Of a DNA stretch of 64,000 nucleotides, positions 32,640-40,953 are shown piece by piece (the first letter of the stretch is position 1; each line of letters begins with the position of its first letter). The notes beneath the pieces were generated by a model. It did not search any database. It was given only the letters and a program-made list of their open reading frames with translations, and had not been told where the DNA came from. Location: the NCBI GenBank assembly GCA_964601085.1, contig CAZRLN010000007.1, forward strand, positions 1-64,000, given 5' to 3'. Both the position numbers and the translations under genes were made by a program. This DNA comes from UBA1444 sp964601085 (GTDB lineage: Bacteria; Bacillota; Negativicutes; UBA1444).

Positions 32640-33797
32640 TTATTTCCCGGTGAGGCAGGCAAGATACAGACGTTCGATTTCTTTAAGGGTCGGTTTGCGG
32701 GGGTTGAACAGCACGCTGCCGCTTTTTGAGGCATCGCTCGCCAAAGTCGGGACGGCAGCGTCTGAAACGCCGAGTTCCGCCAGCGTGAGAGGCAGACCGG
32801 TTGCGGCATAGATATCCCGTACGGCATCGACTGCGAACTGGCTGGCTTCTTTCAGGGGAAGACTATTTACGTTGCCGCCCAGGGCTTCGGCGATCCGGAC
32901 AAACTTTTCGGGGCAGGCGGGCCGATTGTATTCCATGACCCACGGCAAAAGAATCGCATTGGCCTGCCCATGAGGAATGCCAAAATGGGCGCCGAGCGGA
33001 CGCGACATCGCATGCACCAGGGCGACGGAAGCATTGCCGAACGCAAGCCCCGCATGCATCTGTCCCAGAAGCATGGCGGTCCGGGCCGCCGCATTGTTGC
33101 CGTTCAACGTGGCTTTGACTAGGTTGCCGCCGATCAGCCGAATGGCGGATAATGCGAAAATGTCCGTCGTTGGTGTGGCGAGGCTGGACTGGAATGCTTC
33201 GATGGCGTGCGTCAGGGCATCCATGCCCGGGCCGGCGGTAAACGCAGGAGGAATGCTGAGCGTGAGCCGGGGATCGAGCATGGCAACCCGGGGAATCAGG
33301 AACGGACTGTTGATTAGCATTTTGATTTTTCGTTCCATATCGGTAATGACAACAAACTTGGTGACTTCGCTGCCGGTTCCGGCGGTGGTGGAAATGGCGA
33401 TTACCGGCAGTCCGGGACGGAGGGGCGTACTTTTTTCGTAATCGCCGATAGTACCATCTTGCAAAGCCATCAGACCGATGGCTTTGCCGGCATCAAGCGG
33501 ACTTCCGCCGCCAAGCGCAATGATGACATCCGCGCCGCATTCCCGGGCCCGGGAGGCGCCGGCGGTAATGGTCTGTACACAAGGGTCGGAATCCACTTCG
33601 CAAAATAGAGTTGCGGCGACACCGGCAGCTTGCAGGGAAGTGCGGACCGCATCCAGCGAGCCATTGACGCGGGATGAGTTGCGTCCGGTGACGATCATCG
33701 CCCTAGAACCGAACTTCAAGGCTTCTTCGCCGACCTGTTCCACGCTGTTCCAACCAAATACTATCCGTTCGGGTGCTTGGAATACATCCATTGCCAT
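32640..33797 (-). CDS. Iron-type (group III) alcohol dehydrogenase, possible sulfoacetaldehyde/aldehyde reductase
   Basis: A 385-residue Fe-ADH. It has GGGSPLDAGKAI for NAD(P) binding, STTAGTGSEVTKF, and the metal ligands within GMDALTHAIEAF, MSRPLGAHFGIPHG. The ATG at 33797 follows GGGAGGT by seven bases; the first ATG in frame overlaps that site. The gene is 18 bp upstream of the aminotransferase gene on the same strand, so it likely reduces the aldehyde formed by transamination, for example sulfoacetaldehyde to isethionate if the amine is taurine. No isethionate lyase or sulfite reductase gene is visible here. Confidence 0.85.
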   Translation of the reverse strand: MAMDVFQAPERIVFGWNSVEQVGEEALKFGSRAMIVTGRNSSRVNGSLDAVRTSLQAAGVAATLFCEVDSDPCVQTITAGASRARECGADVIIALGGGSPLDAGKAIGLMALQDGTIGDYEKSTPLRPGLPVIAISTTAGTGSEVTKFVVITDMERKIKMLINSPFLIPRVAMLDPRLTLSIPPAFTAGPGMDALTHAIEAFQSSLATPTTDIFALSAIRLIGGNLVKATLNGNNAAARTAMLLGQMHAGLAFGNASVALVHAMSRPLGAHFGIPHGQANAILLPWVMEYNRPACPEKFVRIAEALGGNVNSLPLKEASQFAVDAVRDIYAATGLPLTLAELGVSDAAVPTLASDASKSGSVLFNPRKPTLKEIERLYLACLTGK

Positions 33798-33912
33798 CCA
33801 TAAACCTCCCATAATTCCAACGTTAGCCGGCCGAAACTTTCCGCATCGTTGCCGTTCGGTCCCGGGCCTGCAGCATATGCGTGGATTGCTCTTCCATCGG
33901 AGAATAACCGGG

Positions 33913-35121
33913 TTATAAGCTGAGATATTTGTCGACGACGGTCGCGAAATACAGGTGCATGCGGTCCTGGGTATCGCTGAGATTGCGGCCGGCCAATTCT
34001 TCGACCTTTTGCAGGCGGTAGCGCAGTGTATTGCGATGGATATGCAACTTTTCCGCCACCAAAGCCAAATTTTCCGTATCTTCCAGAAAAGCTGTCAGGG
34101 TGGGCAGCAGCTCGCCTTTGTGGCGCTGATCATATTCATTGAGCGGAGCGAGAACTTCTGAGCGGAACATTTCCAACTCGCGACGGTTGGAGACATTGAA
34201 CAGAACTTTATAAAAACCCAGCGATTCATAAGCAAAGTAGTGCTTTTTTCCGGACGTCATGGTTACTTTCAAAGCCAGTTCCGCCTGCTCCATGCTCGTT
34301 TTTGCGTCGCGGAGCTGTTCGAAGGAACTGCCCCAGCCAATATAGGCCTGGATATTCAACGCCGACTCGTGGGCGGAATGCAAAATTGCCTGTGCGATCG
34401 ATTCGATGCGCTGTGTTTCCTGCATGCCCCCATCGGCAGGGATCAACAGCACCATGCGGTCGGAACGGTTGGTGGACAAAACCCGTTTCCCGGCGCGACG
34501 AAAAGCGTCCTGGACGATCTGCTGAATCTTCAACTTTTCCTCAAGTGTTTTTTGTTCCGTGTCCAGGTTGGCGATATTGGCCAAGGCTTCGCGACGGTAC
34601 TGGACAATAAATACCCGGTGGGGTTTATGGAGATTGTAATCGTATAGCGCGGCTCGGTTCGACAACACTTCCGGATCGGCGCAATCGCCGTAGAGTATGT
34701 TTTCGACGATGTCCTGGACGGATTTTTCCTCCACCTGCCGGCTCATAATGTGGTTGCACATTTCTTTCGTGACTTCGACCAACTTGACTTCCCAGGGAAG
34801 CTCAAACAGCGGGAAGGACAATTTGTCCGCCAAGACGACAACTTCGGCCGGAATCATCGGGATATAAGGGCCAACATTAAGCACCAGACCGGCTACACGC
34901 CGGCGGGAACATTCTTCCACGATCTTGGACAAAACGGCCAGATTGTCGCGAATGCCGATTCCGGTCATGAACAGGAGTTCACCACCCATGGTCCAATGCA
35001 TGGCGTCAGGCAACTCCACGACATGAACCCAGTGAATGTTTTGTTCCAATCCGCCGTCGCCAGCGACGACTTTTAGAGTTTTCAGCGGAGCCAGCTGGCA
35101 CAGATCCTTCAGTTTTAGCAT
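33913..35121 (-). CDS. PucR family transcriptional regulator
   Basis: A 402-residue regulator. It has an N-terminal PucR ligand domain (about 5-125, ending near IPMIPAEVVVLADKLSFPLFELP), a central GGDEF-like segment, and a C-terminal helix-turn-helix (LVAEKLHIHRNTLRYRLQKVEELAGR). PucR proteins control purine, allantoin and amine catabolism. Its position upstream of the alcohol dehydrogenase/aminotransferase genes, on the same strand, suggests that it controls them and perhaps the facing amidase operon. Its own leader carries the hexaloop/terminator element, so the regulator itself appears to be under attenuation. Confidence 0.88.
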   Translation of the reverse strand: MLKLKDLCQLAPLKTLKVVAGDGGLEQNIHWVHVVELPDAMHWTMGGELLFMTGIGIRDNLAVLSKIVEECSRRRVAGLVLNVGPYIPMIPAEVVVLADKLSFPLFELPWEVKLVEVTKEMCNHIMSRQVEEKSVQDIVENILYGDCADPEVLSNRAALYDYNLHKPHRVFIVQYRREALANIANLDTEQKTLEEKLKIQQIVQDAFRRAGKRVLSTNRSDRMVLLIPADGGMQETQRIESIAQAILHSAHESALNIQAYIGWGSSFEQLRDAKTSMEQAELALKVTMTSGKKHYFAYESLGFYKVLFNVSNRRELEMFRSEVLAPLNEYDQRHKGELLPTLTAFLEDTENLALVAEKLHIHRNTLRYRLQKVEELAGRNLSDTQDRMHLYFATVVDKYLSL

Positions 35122-35191
35122 CAGGTTGTCCCGTCCTTTCTTTCCTAAGAGGTAGGGAAAATGCGATACTGCGCGTGCATACAGCCATAAA

Positions 35192-35233
35192 ATAAAAAAA
35201 GCGGCAGAATTACTTCTGCCAGCTTCATTGCTG
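35192..35233 (-). terminator. Leader attenuator upstream of pucR: six-base-loop hairpin overlapping a terminator
   Basis: On the minus strand CAGC-AATGAA-GCTG (35233-35220) overlaps a terminator stem GGCAGAA/TTCTGCC (35220-35214 with 35209-35203) followed by a run of seven T. It is about 70 bases upstream of the regulator ATG and about 160 bases after the metallo-hydrolase stop, so it can end the upstream transcript or attenuate the regulator's own. The same AATGAA loop occurs in two other leaders of this window. Confidence 0.65.
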
Positions 35234-35303
35234 TAAACCGGGAATACATGATGCTATTGTCGCTGATATAAAGTGCAGATTACGGAGTAGAGGATTTGTT
35301 TAT

Positions 35304-35309
35304 ATCATA
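35304..35309 (-). promoter_or_regulatory. Putative extended -10 element for the pucR leader
   Basis: On the minus strand TGCTATGAT provides an extended -10 (TG, one base, TATGAT). The -35 region is poor. It lies about 75 bases upstream of the hexaloop hairpin, giving a leader of roughly 180 nt. Support is sequence pattern only. Confidence 0.35.
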
Positions 35310-35393
35310 GCAAAATCCATTCCGGGCGTCTATGTTCAAATCGCCAAAAAAAACGCAAAAATCTTGTGCTAGCTACACAAGTAGCTTGAAAAA

Positions 35394-36065
35394 TTATGGG
35401 TTTTCGTGTAGCGCCGCTGCGACTTGGTCGCGGGAGAAGGGGCCGCCGTGGCCGCTGTAAAAAGTATGGGAGTTTGCAAGCAGGCGCCGTGCGCTTGCGA
35501 AGAGAACCTCCGGTTGCTCCGCCAGATAAGCGAGTGTGGCCTGACCGGTGAAAGGGGAGGATACGACCAAGTCGCCGACGATCGCCGATCCGGAATCCAA
35601 TACTACCGAGAGGGAGCAGTTGCTATGGCCGGGCGTGGGAATGATCTTCCCGGCGATTCCGTAAAAGGAGAGATCGTATTCGGCGTCAATCAGAATGTCC
35701 GGTTCAAGTGGCTGCGACGCGGTCGGTTCTTTGCCGGCGATCATTCGGAGAACGCTTTCTCCCAGTTCATTGCGCGGATGAACCGGCGGATTTTTTCCGG
35801 TTCGCAAAGCGGTTAACGCTTGCCTGTGACATAAAACGGGGGCGCCGGTCAGCTCCCGCAACTCGTGGGCATGGGCAAAGTGGTCGGTATGGCCGTGCGT
35901 GATTACAATGAGCTGGATGTCCTGGGGATCGATCCGGCATTTGACGAAGAATCGCCGGTATGTTTCAACGGTGGCCGGGGCGCCGGTATCGACTAAAATG
36001 GCGCCGGTTTCCTGAATCAGGGTTGCATTGGAAAAACCTAATGAAAGAGTTGTGATCCGACTCAT
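35394..36065 (-). CDS. Metallo-beta-lactamase-fold hydrolase
   Basis: A 223-residue MBL-fold protein with the dinuclear metal motif VITHGHTDHFAHAHEL, a second histidine in PTPGHSNCS, Asp in IVGDLVV, and the final His in FYSGHGGP. This is the glyoxalase II-like layout, acting on thioesters, lactones or similar substrates. The ATG at 36065 follows GGAGGT by five bases, so the longer TTG frame is rejected. A good promoter lies just upstream. It is probably monocistronic, with possible readthrough into pucR. Confidence 0.85.
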   Translation of the reverse strand: MSRITTLSLGFSNATLIQETGAILVDTGAPATVETYRRFFVKCRIDPQDIQLIVITHGHTDHFAHAHELRELTGAPVLCHRQALTALRTGKNPPVHPRNELGESVLRMIAGKEPTASQPLEPDILIDAEYDLSFYGIAGKIIPTPGHSNCSLSVVLDSGSAIVGDLVVSSPFTGQATLAYLAEQPEVLFASARRLLANSHTFYSGHGGPFSRDQVAAALHENP

Positions 36066-36097
36066 GAAAGACCTCCGGGGCAAGATATCTGGTTACC

Positions 36098-36125
36098 ATA
36101 TTACTCCCGGTGGCGGAAATGTCAA
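36098..36125 (-). promoter_or_regulatory. Sigma-70 type promoter of the metallo-hydrolase gene
   Basis: On the minus strand a perfect TTGACA (36125-36120) and TAATAT (36103-36098) are separated by 16 bases, 33 bases upstream of the ATG. Confidence 0.7.
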
Positions 36126-36423
36126 CCACGCTGCGAATTTCCAGGATATCTGCGCAAAATCGCAAAAAAAACACCCGGATTTTCTAAAAATCCGAGCGCC
36201 ATTGCTCTCTGAACTATTTTCTTGTGTAATTCTACAATATTGCTTGCCCAAAAGCAATAGCACCCTGCAAATTGACAAACAGGCAAGACGTGAGAAATGG
36301 GCCGGCTGGGCAAGAGTACTGGAGGAATGGAATAAAATGCGATAAGATATAGATGTAACGAAAAATGGAATTGTCTGGCGGCAATGTCCGACTGGCGAAT
36401 AAAAATGATGGGAGGTTTAGAAA
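36126..36423. other. Intergenic region between divergent MBL and glyoxalase genes
   Basis: About 300 bp, AT-richer than its surroundings, with no convincing reading frame. It holds a hairpin CGGATTTTCTAAAAATCCG (36177-36195) that on the minus strand is followed by a run of eight T, so it could stop antisense transcription; and a 7-bp inverted repeat ATTGCTT/AAGCAAT (36239-36258). The ribosome site of the glyoxalase gene (GGGAGG) lies at its right end. I see no clear plus-strand promoter. Confidence 0.4.
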
Positions 36424-36789
36424 ATGGAGTTTATTTTTGCGCATAACAATTTTAATGTTTTGGATTTGGGGAAAAGCCTGACTTTTTATCAGGAAGCACT
36501 GAATCTTACGGAGGTTCGGCGTATCGAGAAGCCGGATTTTACGTTGGTGTATCTCGGCGACGGTAAGACGGCCCACAGCTTGGAGCTGACCTGGCTGAAA
36601 GACCGCAAGGCGCCCTACAATCTGGGCGAAAACGAGTTTCACCTGGCGTTTCGGGTCGACGATTTCGATGCGGCTTACGCACTGCACAAGAAGATGGGTT
36701 GCATCTGTTATGAAAACAAAATGATGGGGATTTATTTCATTGCCGATCCCGACGGATACTGGCTGGAAATCGTACCGGTCAGGAAATAA
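36424..36789 (+). CDS. Glyoxalase I/VOC family protein (lactoylglutathione lyase-like)
   Basis: A 121-residue VOC-fold protein with the four expected metal ligands in order: His near residue 7 (FAHNNFNV), Glu in SLELTW, His in NEFHLAF and Glu in YWLEIVPV. YFIADPDGYWLEI is the typical end of glyoxalase I. It would detoxify methylglyoxal via a thiol adduct; whether the thiol is glutathione or another is unknown in this group. The clear GGGAGG precedes the ATG. It is monocistronic, with a hairpin terminator downstream. Confidence 0.85.
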   Translation: MEFIFAHNNFNVLDLGKSLTFYQEALNLTEVRRIEKPDFTLVYLGDGKTAHSLELTWLKDRKAPYNLGENEFHLAFRVDDFDAAYALHKKMGCICYENKMMGIYFIADPDGYWLEIVPVRK

Positions 36790-36834
36790 CCAGACACGGC
36801 AGGGTGCATTGACGCGGCGGGATTCAATGAATGA

Positions 36835-36875
36835 AACGGGTGGGACTGTTTGATAGCCTCACCCGTTCCTTTTTC
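36835..36875. terminator. Bidirectional terminator between glyoxalase and fbpA-like genes
   Basis: AACGGGTG (36835-36842) pairs with CACCCGTT (36860-36867) and is followed by CCTTTTTC on the plus strand. It lies between convergent genes and likely ends both transcripts. Confidence 0.75.
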
Positions 36876-36880
36876 ACTAT

Positions 36881-37921
36881 TTATTTGATCGCTTTGTTCC
36901 AGGCTTCCACCAGCCGTTGGCGGTTGGCGCCGGACCAGGCCAGATCATAGTTGATCAGCTTGGTGTTCTTGAAGGGTAACGCTTCGGCCGGGGGGGTTGC
37001 TTCCGGGTTCGTCAGGAATTGGTAGGAGCCATTCTTTTGTCCCAGTTCCTGCGCTTGTTTGGTCAGGCACCAGTCCACGAAGATCTTGGCGGCCTCGGGC
37101 TCCGGCCCGCCTTTGATGATTCCGACGGCGCCGACTTCATAGCCGGTGCCGTCTTCCGGCACGGAGAGTTTCAGGTTGGAATAACCTTCCTTGATCAGGC
37201 GGATGCCATTATGGATGAAGGTGATTCCTACCGCGGCTTCACCGAGGGCTGCGGAGCGTGCGGGAGCCTCGCCGGCCTTGGTGTACTGTTTGATCTGCTT
37301 ATGCAGCTGCCCCATATATTTCAGGGCTTCCTGTTCGCCTTTCAGTTGGACGAGCGTGGATAATACGGTGTAGGCCGTGCCGGCGGAGCCGGGATTGGCG
37401 ACGATGATCTGCCCTTTGAGTTCCGGTTTCAACAGATCGTTCCAGGACTTGGGCAGAGCCAGCTTTCGCTCTTCAAAAAAACGGTTGTCCAGGATAAAGC
37501 CGAGATATCCCTGATAGATTCCGGTCCAGTAGCCTTCCGGATCCTTGAAGTTGGCGGCGATCCCTTCGGCGTTTTTCGACTTGTAAGGTTCGAGTAGCCC
37601 TTCTTTCTTGGCCGCTATGAATGAATCCGCCGGGCCGCCGTACCAGACGCTGGCTTTAGGGCTCTGTTTTTCGGCCCGGATCCGGCCGAGAGTTTCGCCG
37701 CCGCTCATGCGGACGAAGTTGACTTTGATGCCGGAGGATTTTTCGAATTCCTTGGCAATCACCAGGGCTTGTTGCTCTACTACGCCGATATACATGGTCA
37801 GCTCTTTGGGTTTCTTCGGCTCCGCCGGTTTTTGTGGGGAACCGCCGCCGCAGCCGGCCAGGGACAGTGTCAGCATCACTGCCGCCAGGAACATTCCGAA
37901 GCCTCTCATTTTTTTGGTCAT
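36881..37921 (-). CDS. Iron(III)-type ABC transporter substrate-binding lipoprotein (FbpA-like)
   Basis: A 346-residue lipoprotein with lipobox LAGC (Cys24). The fold of periplasmic binding proteins type II is indicated by LTMYIGVVEQQALVIAKEFEK, ASVWYGGPADSFIAAKKEGLLEPY and PKSWNDLLKPELKGQI. This branch binds ferric iron, 2-aminoethylphosphonate or related small anions; the paired tyrosines of true FbpA are not obvious, so the ligand is uncertain. The ATG follows GGGGGAGA. It is last read from the permease side: the gene order on the minus strand is permease, ATPase and binding protein, all one operon by spacing or close to it. Confidence 0.82.
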   Translation of the reverse strand: MTKKMRGFGMFLAAVMLTLSLAGCGGGSPQKPAEPKKPKELTMYIGVVEQQALVIAKEFEKSSGIKVNFVRMSGGETLGRIRAEKQSPKASVWYGGPADSFIAAKKEGLLEPYKSKNAEGIAANFKDPEGYWTGIYQGYLGFILDNRFFEERKLALPKSWNDLLKPELKGQIIVANPGSAGTAYTVLSTLVQLKGEQEALKYMGQLHKQIKQYTKAGEAPARSAALGEAAVGITFIHNGIRLIKEGYSNLKLSVPEDGTGYEVGAVGIIKGGPEPEAAKIFVDWCLTKQAQELGQKNGSYQFLTNPEATPPAEALPFKNTKLINYDLAWSGANRQRLVEAWNKAIK

Positions 37922-37958
37922 TTTTTCTCCCCCTCTTGTTTTATTGAAAATCCTTTTG

Positions 37959-39044
37959 TCAGCGCTTTTTCACAATATGGAGCCCCTCCTGCTTGAAAGA
38001 CACCTTGACGCGGCCGCCTTCGGCGAACCGTTCCCGGCCGGTCGGGTCCGCGTCTTCAATCTGCAGGGAATATCCATTCAGGTCCACGACGTATTCCTGG
38101 GAAGGGCCCATATAAGTCGAGAAGGTGACGGTGGCGTCGAAATTTCCCTCCCGGCCAAGCCGGACTATTTCCGGGCGCACCACCAAGCGTACCTGTTCAC
38201 CGACCTGGAGATCCTGCCGGAACCCGGGAACGCGGAACGTTTCACCAAACAGTCGGACAACGGTGGCGTCGTGTTCGACGGAGATGACTTCGGCCTCCAG
38301 AAAATTGGCAATGCCGATGAAGTCGGCGACGAATTCGCTGGCCGGTCTTTGATAGACCTCGTCCGGAGTCCCGATTTGTTCAATCCGTCCGTGATTCATT
38401 ACGATGACTTTATCGGAAAGACTCATTGCTTCAGCCTGGTCATGCGTAACATAGATGCTGGTCAATCCGAGGGTGCGTTGGATCCGGCGAATTTCCCGCC
38501 GCATCTGGATCCGAAGCTTGGCGTCCAGGTTCGAAAGCGGCTCATCGAACAGCAGTACCGACGGTTCCATGACCAGAGCCCGGGCCAGGGCCACCCGCTG
38601 TTGCTGTCCCCCAGACAACTGATTGGGCTGCCTGGTGTCGAGTCCTTCCAACCCAACCATTCTTAATGCAGTCGTCACTTTTTGTTCGATATCGCCGGCA
38701 GGCATTTTTTTGAGCTGCAATCCGAATGCCACGTTGGAGAATACATTCAAATGGGGGAATAGGGCATAACTCTGGAAAACCATGGCCGAATCCCGCTTGT
38801 CCGGCGGCAGGTCGTTGATGCGGCGTGAATCCGCCAATATGTCCCCGGCTGTCGGCGTCTCAAATCCGGCGATCATGCGCAGGATGGTGGTTTTGCCGCA
38901 GCCGGACGGTCCCAGGAGAGTCACGAAATCGCCGGCCCCGATTTCCAGGGAAACGTTATCAACAGCCCGGAAGATTCCGGCCTTATCCGGCGTGGCAAAT
39001 TCTTTCGACAGGCCGATCAATTCAATGTTGGTTTTTTTTCGCAT
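37959..39044 (-). CDS. ABC transporter ATP-binding protein (FbpC/PotA-like)
   Basis: A 361-residue importer ATPase: Walker A GPSGCGKTT, VFQSYALFPHLNVFSNVAFGL (Q-loop), signature LSGGQQQRVALARAL, Walker B VLLFDEPLSNLDAKLR, and the switch His in YVTHDQAEAMSLSD. A C-terminal TOBE-like regulatory region follows (about 280-361). It sits between the permease and binding protein genes, with 11 bp to the permease gene. It belongs to the iron/spermidine/aminoethylphosphonate group. Confidence 0.92.
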   Translation of the reverse strand: MRKKTNIELIGLSKEFATPDKAGIFRAVDNVSLEIGAGDFVTLLGPSGCGKTTILRMIAGFETPTAGDILADSRRINDLPPDKRDSAMVFQSYALFPHLNVFSNVAFGLQLKKMPAGDIEQKVTTALRMVGLEGLDTRQPNQLSGGQQQRVALARALVMEPSVLLFDEPLSNLDAKLRIQMRREIRRIQRTLGLTSIYVTHDQAEAMSLSDKVIVMNHGRIEQIGTPDEVYQRPASEFVADFIGIANFLEAEVISVEHDATVVRLFGETFRVPGFRQDLQVGEQVRLVVRPEIVRLGREGNFDATVTFSTYMGPSQEYVVDLNGYSLQIEDADPTGRERFAEGGRVKVSFKQEGLHIVKKR

Positions 39045-39055
39045 CGTGCAGCTCC

Positions 39056-40762
39056 TTATGACAATTCGATTTTTTTACTGCCGGCGCCCAGGCTGGACAA
39101 TAAGCGGTTGGTAATGAAAATGGCCAAATAAACGATCAGGATGAGGATGGTTGAAAAAGCGGAGGCGACGCCGAATTTGGCGGATTCCACCTGGTCCAGC
39201 ACCGCGATGGTGATGAGGTTGTATTTGGCGGTAATGAGGAAGATCACGGCGCTGATGGAAGTCATGCTGCGGATGAAGGCGTAGATCAGGCCGCTGAAGA
39301 ACGCGGTTTTGATGAGCGGCAGAGTGACCATGAAGAAGATCTGCCGGGAGGAAGCGCCCAGATCGGCAGCCGCTTCCTCGATGGCCGGATCGATCTGCTG
39401 CAAGGAGGACACGCCGGCCCGGATGCCGATGGGCAGGCTGCGGACGATAAAGGCGACAACCAAAAGGGTGGCAGTGCCTGTAAGCACAATGGGCGGTGTG
39501 TTAAACGCCAGAATGTAGCCGACGCCGACAACGGTCCCTGGCACGGCGATGCTGAGCAATGAGGCGAAATTGATAAAGCCTTTGCCGATAAATCTTTTGC
39601 GGACTACCAGAAATGCAATGACCATTCCCAACAGGCCAGTGATCGGCGTCGCAATCAAGGATAGCCAGGTCGTGTCAAAGATGGCCTTGCTGCCAACACC
39701 GAATGCGTAACGGTAATGATCCAGCGTCAGGCTGTAATTGATGCCCCAAAGCTTGATGAATGACCCGATGGGAATAAGAATATACAGAGCCAGTACAATC
39801 GTGGAAATGGCATAACAAATGCCGGCAATCGGCCAGACCACGATTTTTTCGCTGATGGGCAGGCGTTCGCGGGAAGCCTTGCCGGTGACGGTGATATAGA
39901 CTTTCTTTTCCACCCAATATTTGGAGAGGATGAACAGCAGCATGGAGAGGTCCAGTAGCAGTACGGCCACCGCGGCGCCGCCCTGAACGTCGTAATTACC
40001 GATCGACTGGATATAAATCTGCGTGGCCAAAGTGGCGAAATTGCCGCCGATGGCCATAGGGTTTGCGAAATCAGCCACGGACTTGATAAAGACCAATAAG
40101 AAGGCGTTGGCGATTCCGGGTGCGACGAGCGGCAAGGTGACCCGGCGGAATGTTGCCCAGCGGGAAGCGCCGAGATCCCGGGCGGCGTCTTCAATCGAGG
40201 GATCAATGGATTTCAGCATTCCGACCAACAGTAAATACGCGATGGGGAAAAACGACAAAGTCTGCACGAGAATAAGCCCTTTGAGTCCGTAAATATTGGC
40301 ATCGCGGAGACCCAGCAAGGTATTGGTGATAAAGCCCCGACTGCCGAACAGCAGGATGATGGACAGGGCAACGGCAAACGGTGGGGAAATCATGGGCAAC
40401 ATGGCGATCAGGTTAAATAGCTTTTTGCCCCGGATTGCCAGATAAATATAACAGTAAGCAAATAAAAATCCCACGGCGGTCGCTAGAATGCCGACGACCG
40501 TTCCTAACAACAGTGTGTTGGAAAACGCCTTCAGGTTTTCCCCCGAGGAAATCAGCAAGCGATACGCTTCCAATGAAAATGCGCCGTCAGGATTGAAAAA
40601 ACTTTGCTGCAGCACTTTGTACAACGGGAATACCACAAAAATGGACAAAGAGACGATACAAAGCAGAATGGCCGAGAGTAGTACCGGATCGCGGGCGATT
40701 TTTTTCATTTGCGTCAAATCTTCGCTGAAAGCAAAGGACCAACGGCGCAATAATTCTGACAT
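39056..40762 (-). CDS. Fused double-domain ABC permease (FbpB-like)
   Basis: A 568-residue permease with about twelve hydrophobic segments. Two copies of the cytoplasmic EAA loop occur: EDAARDLGASRWATFRRVTLPL near residue 195 and EEAAADLGASSRQIFFMVTLPL near residue 470. It thus carries both permease halves in one chain, as FbpB and the aminoethylphosphonate permeases do. It is the first gene of the three-gene minus-strand operon. The response regulator gene lies upstream on the same strand, separated by a strong terminator. Confidence 0.9.
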   Translation of the reverse strand: MSELLRRWSFAFSEDLTQMKKIARDPVLLSAILLCIVSLSIFVVFPLYKVLQQSFFNPDGAFSLEAYRLLISSGENLKAFSNTLLLGTVVGILATAVGFLFAYCYIYLAIRGKKLFNLIAMLPMISPPFAVALSIILLFGSRGFITNTLLGLRDANIYGLKGLILVQTLSFFPIAYLLLVGMLKSIDPSIEDAARDLGASRWATFRRVTLPLVAPGIANAFLLVFIKSVADFANPMAIGGNFATLATQIYIQSIGNYDVQGGAAVAVLLLDLSMLLFILSKYWVEKKVYITVTGKASRERLPISEKIVVWPIAGICYAISTIVLALYILIPIGSFIKLWGINYSLTLDHYRYAFGVGSKAIFDTTWLSLIATPITGLLGMVIAFLVVRKRFIGKGFINFASLLSIAVPGTVVGVGYILAFNTPPIVLTGTATLLVVAFIVRSLPIGIRAGVSSLQQIDPAIEEAAADLGASSRQIFFMVTLPLIKTAFFSGLIYAFIRSMTSISAVIFLITAKYNLITIAVLDQVESAKFGVASAFSTILILIVYLAIFITNRLLSSLGAGSKKIELS

Positions 40763-40865
40763 GGTGGCCTCCCGTGCATGTTGTCAAAGTTGTCTCGCAA
40801 TTTATATTTTATCGATTTGACGGGAAGCCGGGTAGCAGGATAAGGCTTACATTCGCATAAGAAAA

Positions 40866-40915
40866 AAGGCGGCAGGCGTGTAAGAAATTTTCTTACACGC
40901 CTGCCGCCCTTTTGC
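40866..40915. terminator. Strong bidirectional terminator after the response regulator gene
   Basis: A 20-bp perfect stem GGCGGCAGGCGTGTAAGAAA (40868-40887) and its complement (40889-40908). On the minus strand it is followed by a T run of six, so it ends the two-component operon before the ABC transporter genes; on the plus strand CTTTTGC follows. Confidence 0.88.
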
Positions 40916-40953
40916 AACGGTCCAAGCGTAATGATTTTCAACAGGCATTTACG

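Noticed and set aside
31581..32729. A 382-codon plus-strand frame opposite the aminotransferase gene
   Set aside because: The minus-strand product has clear class III aminotransferase motifs; the plus frame also crosses into the alcohol dehydrogenase gene and has no recognisable product.
35192..35233. Calling this hairpin simply the terminator of the metallo-hydrolase gene
   Set aside because: It is about 160 bases after that stop but close to the pucR start, and it has the same hexaloop as leader elements elsewhere; a leader role is at least as likely, though it may do both.
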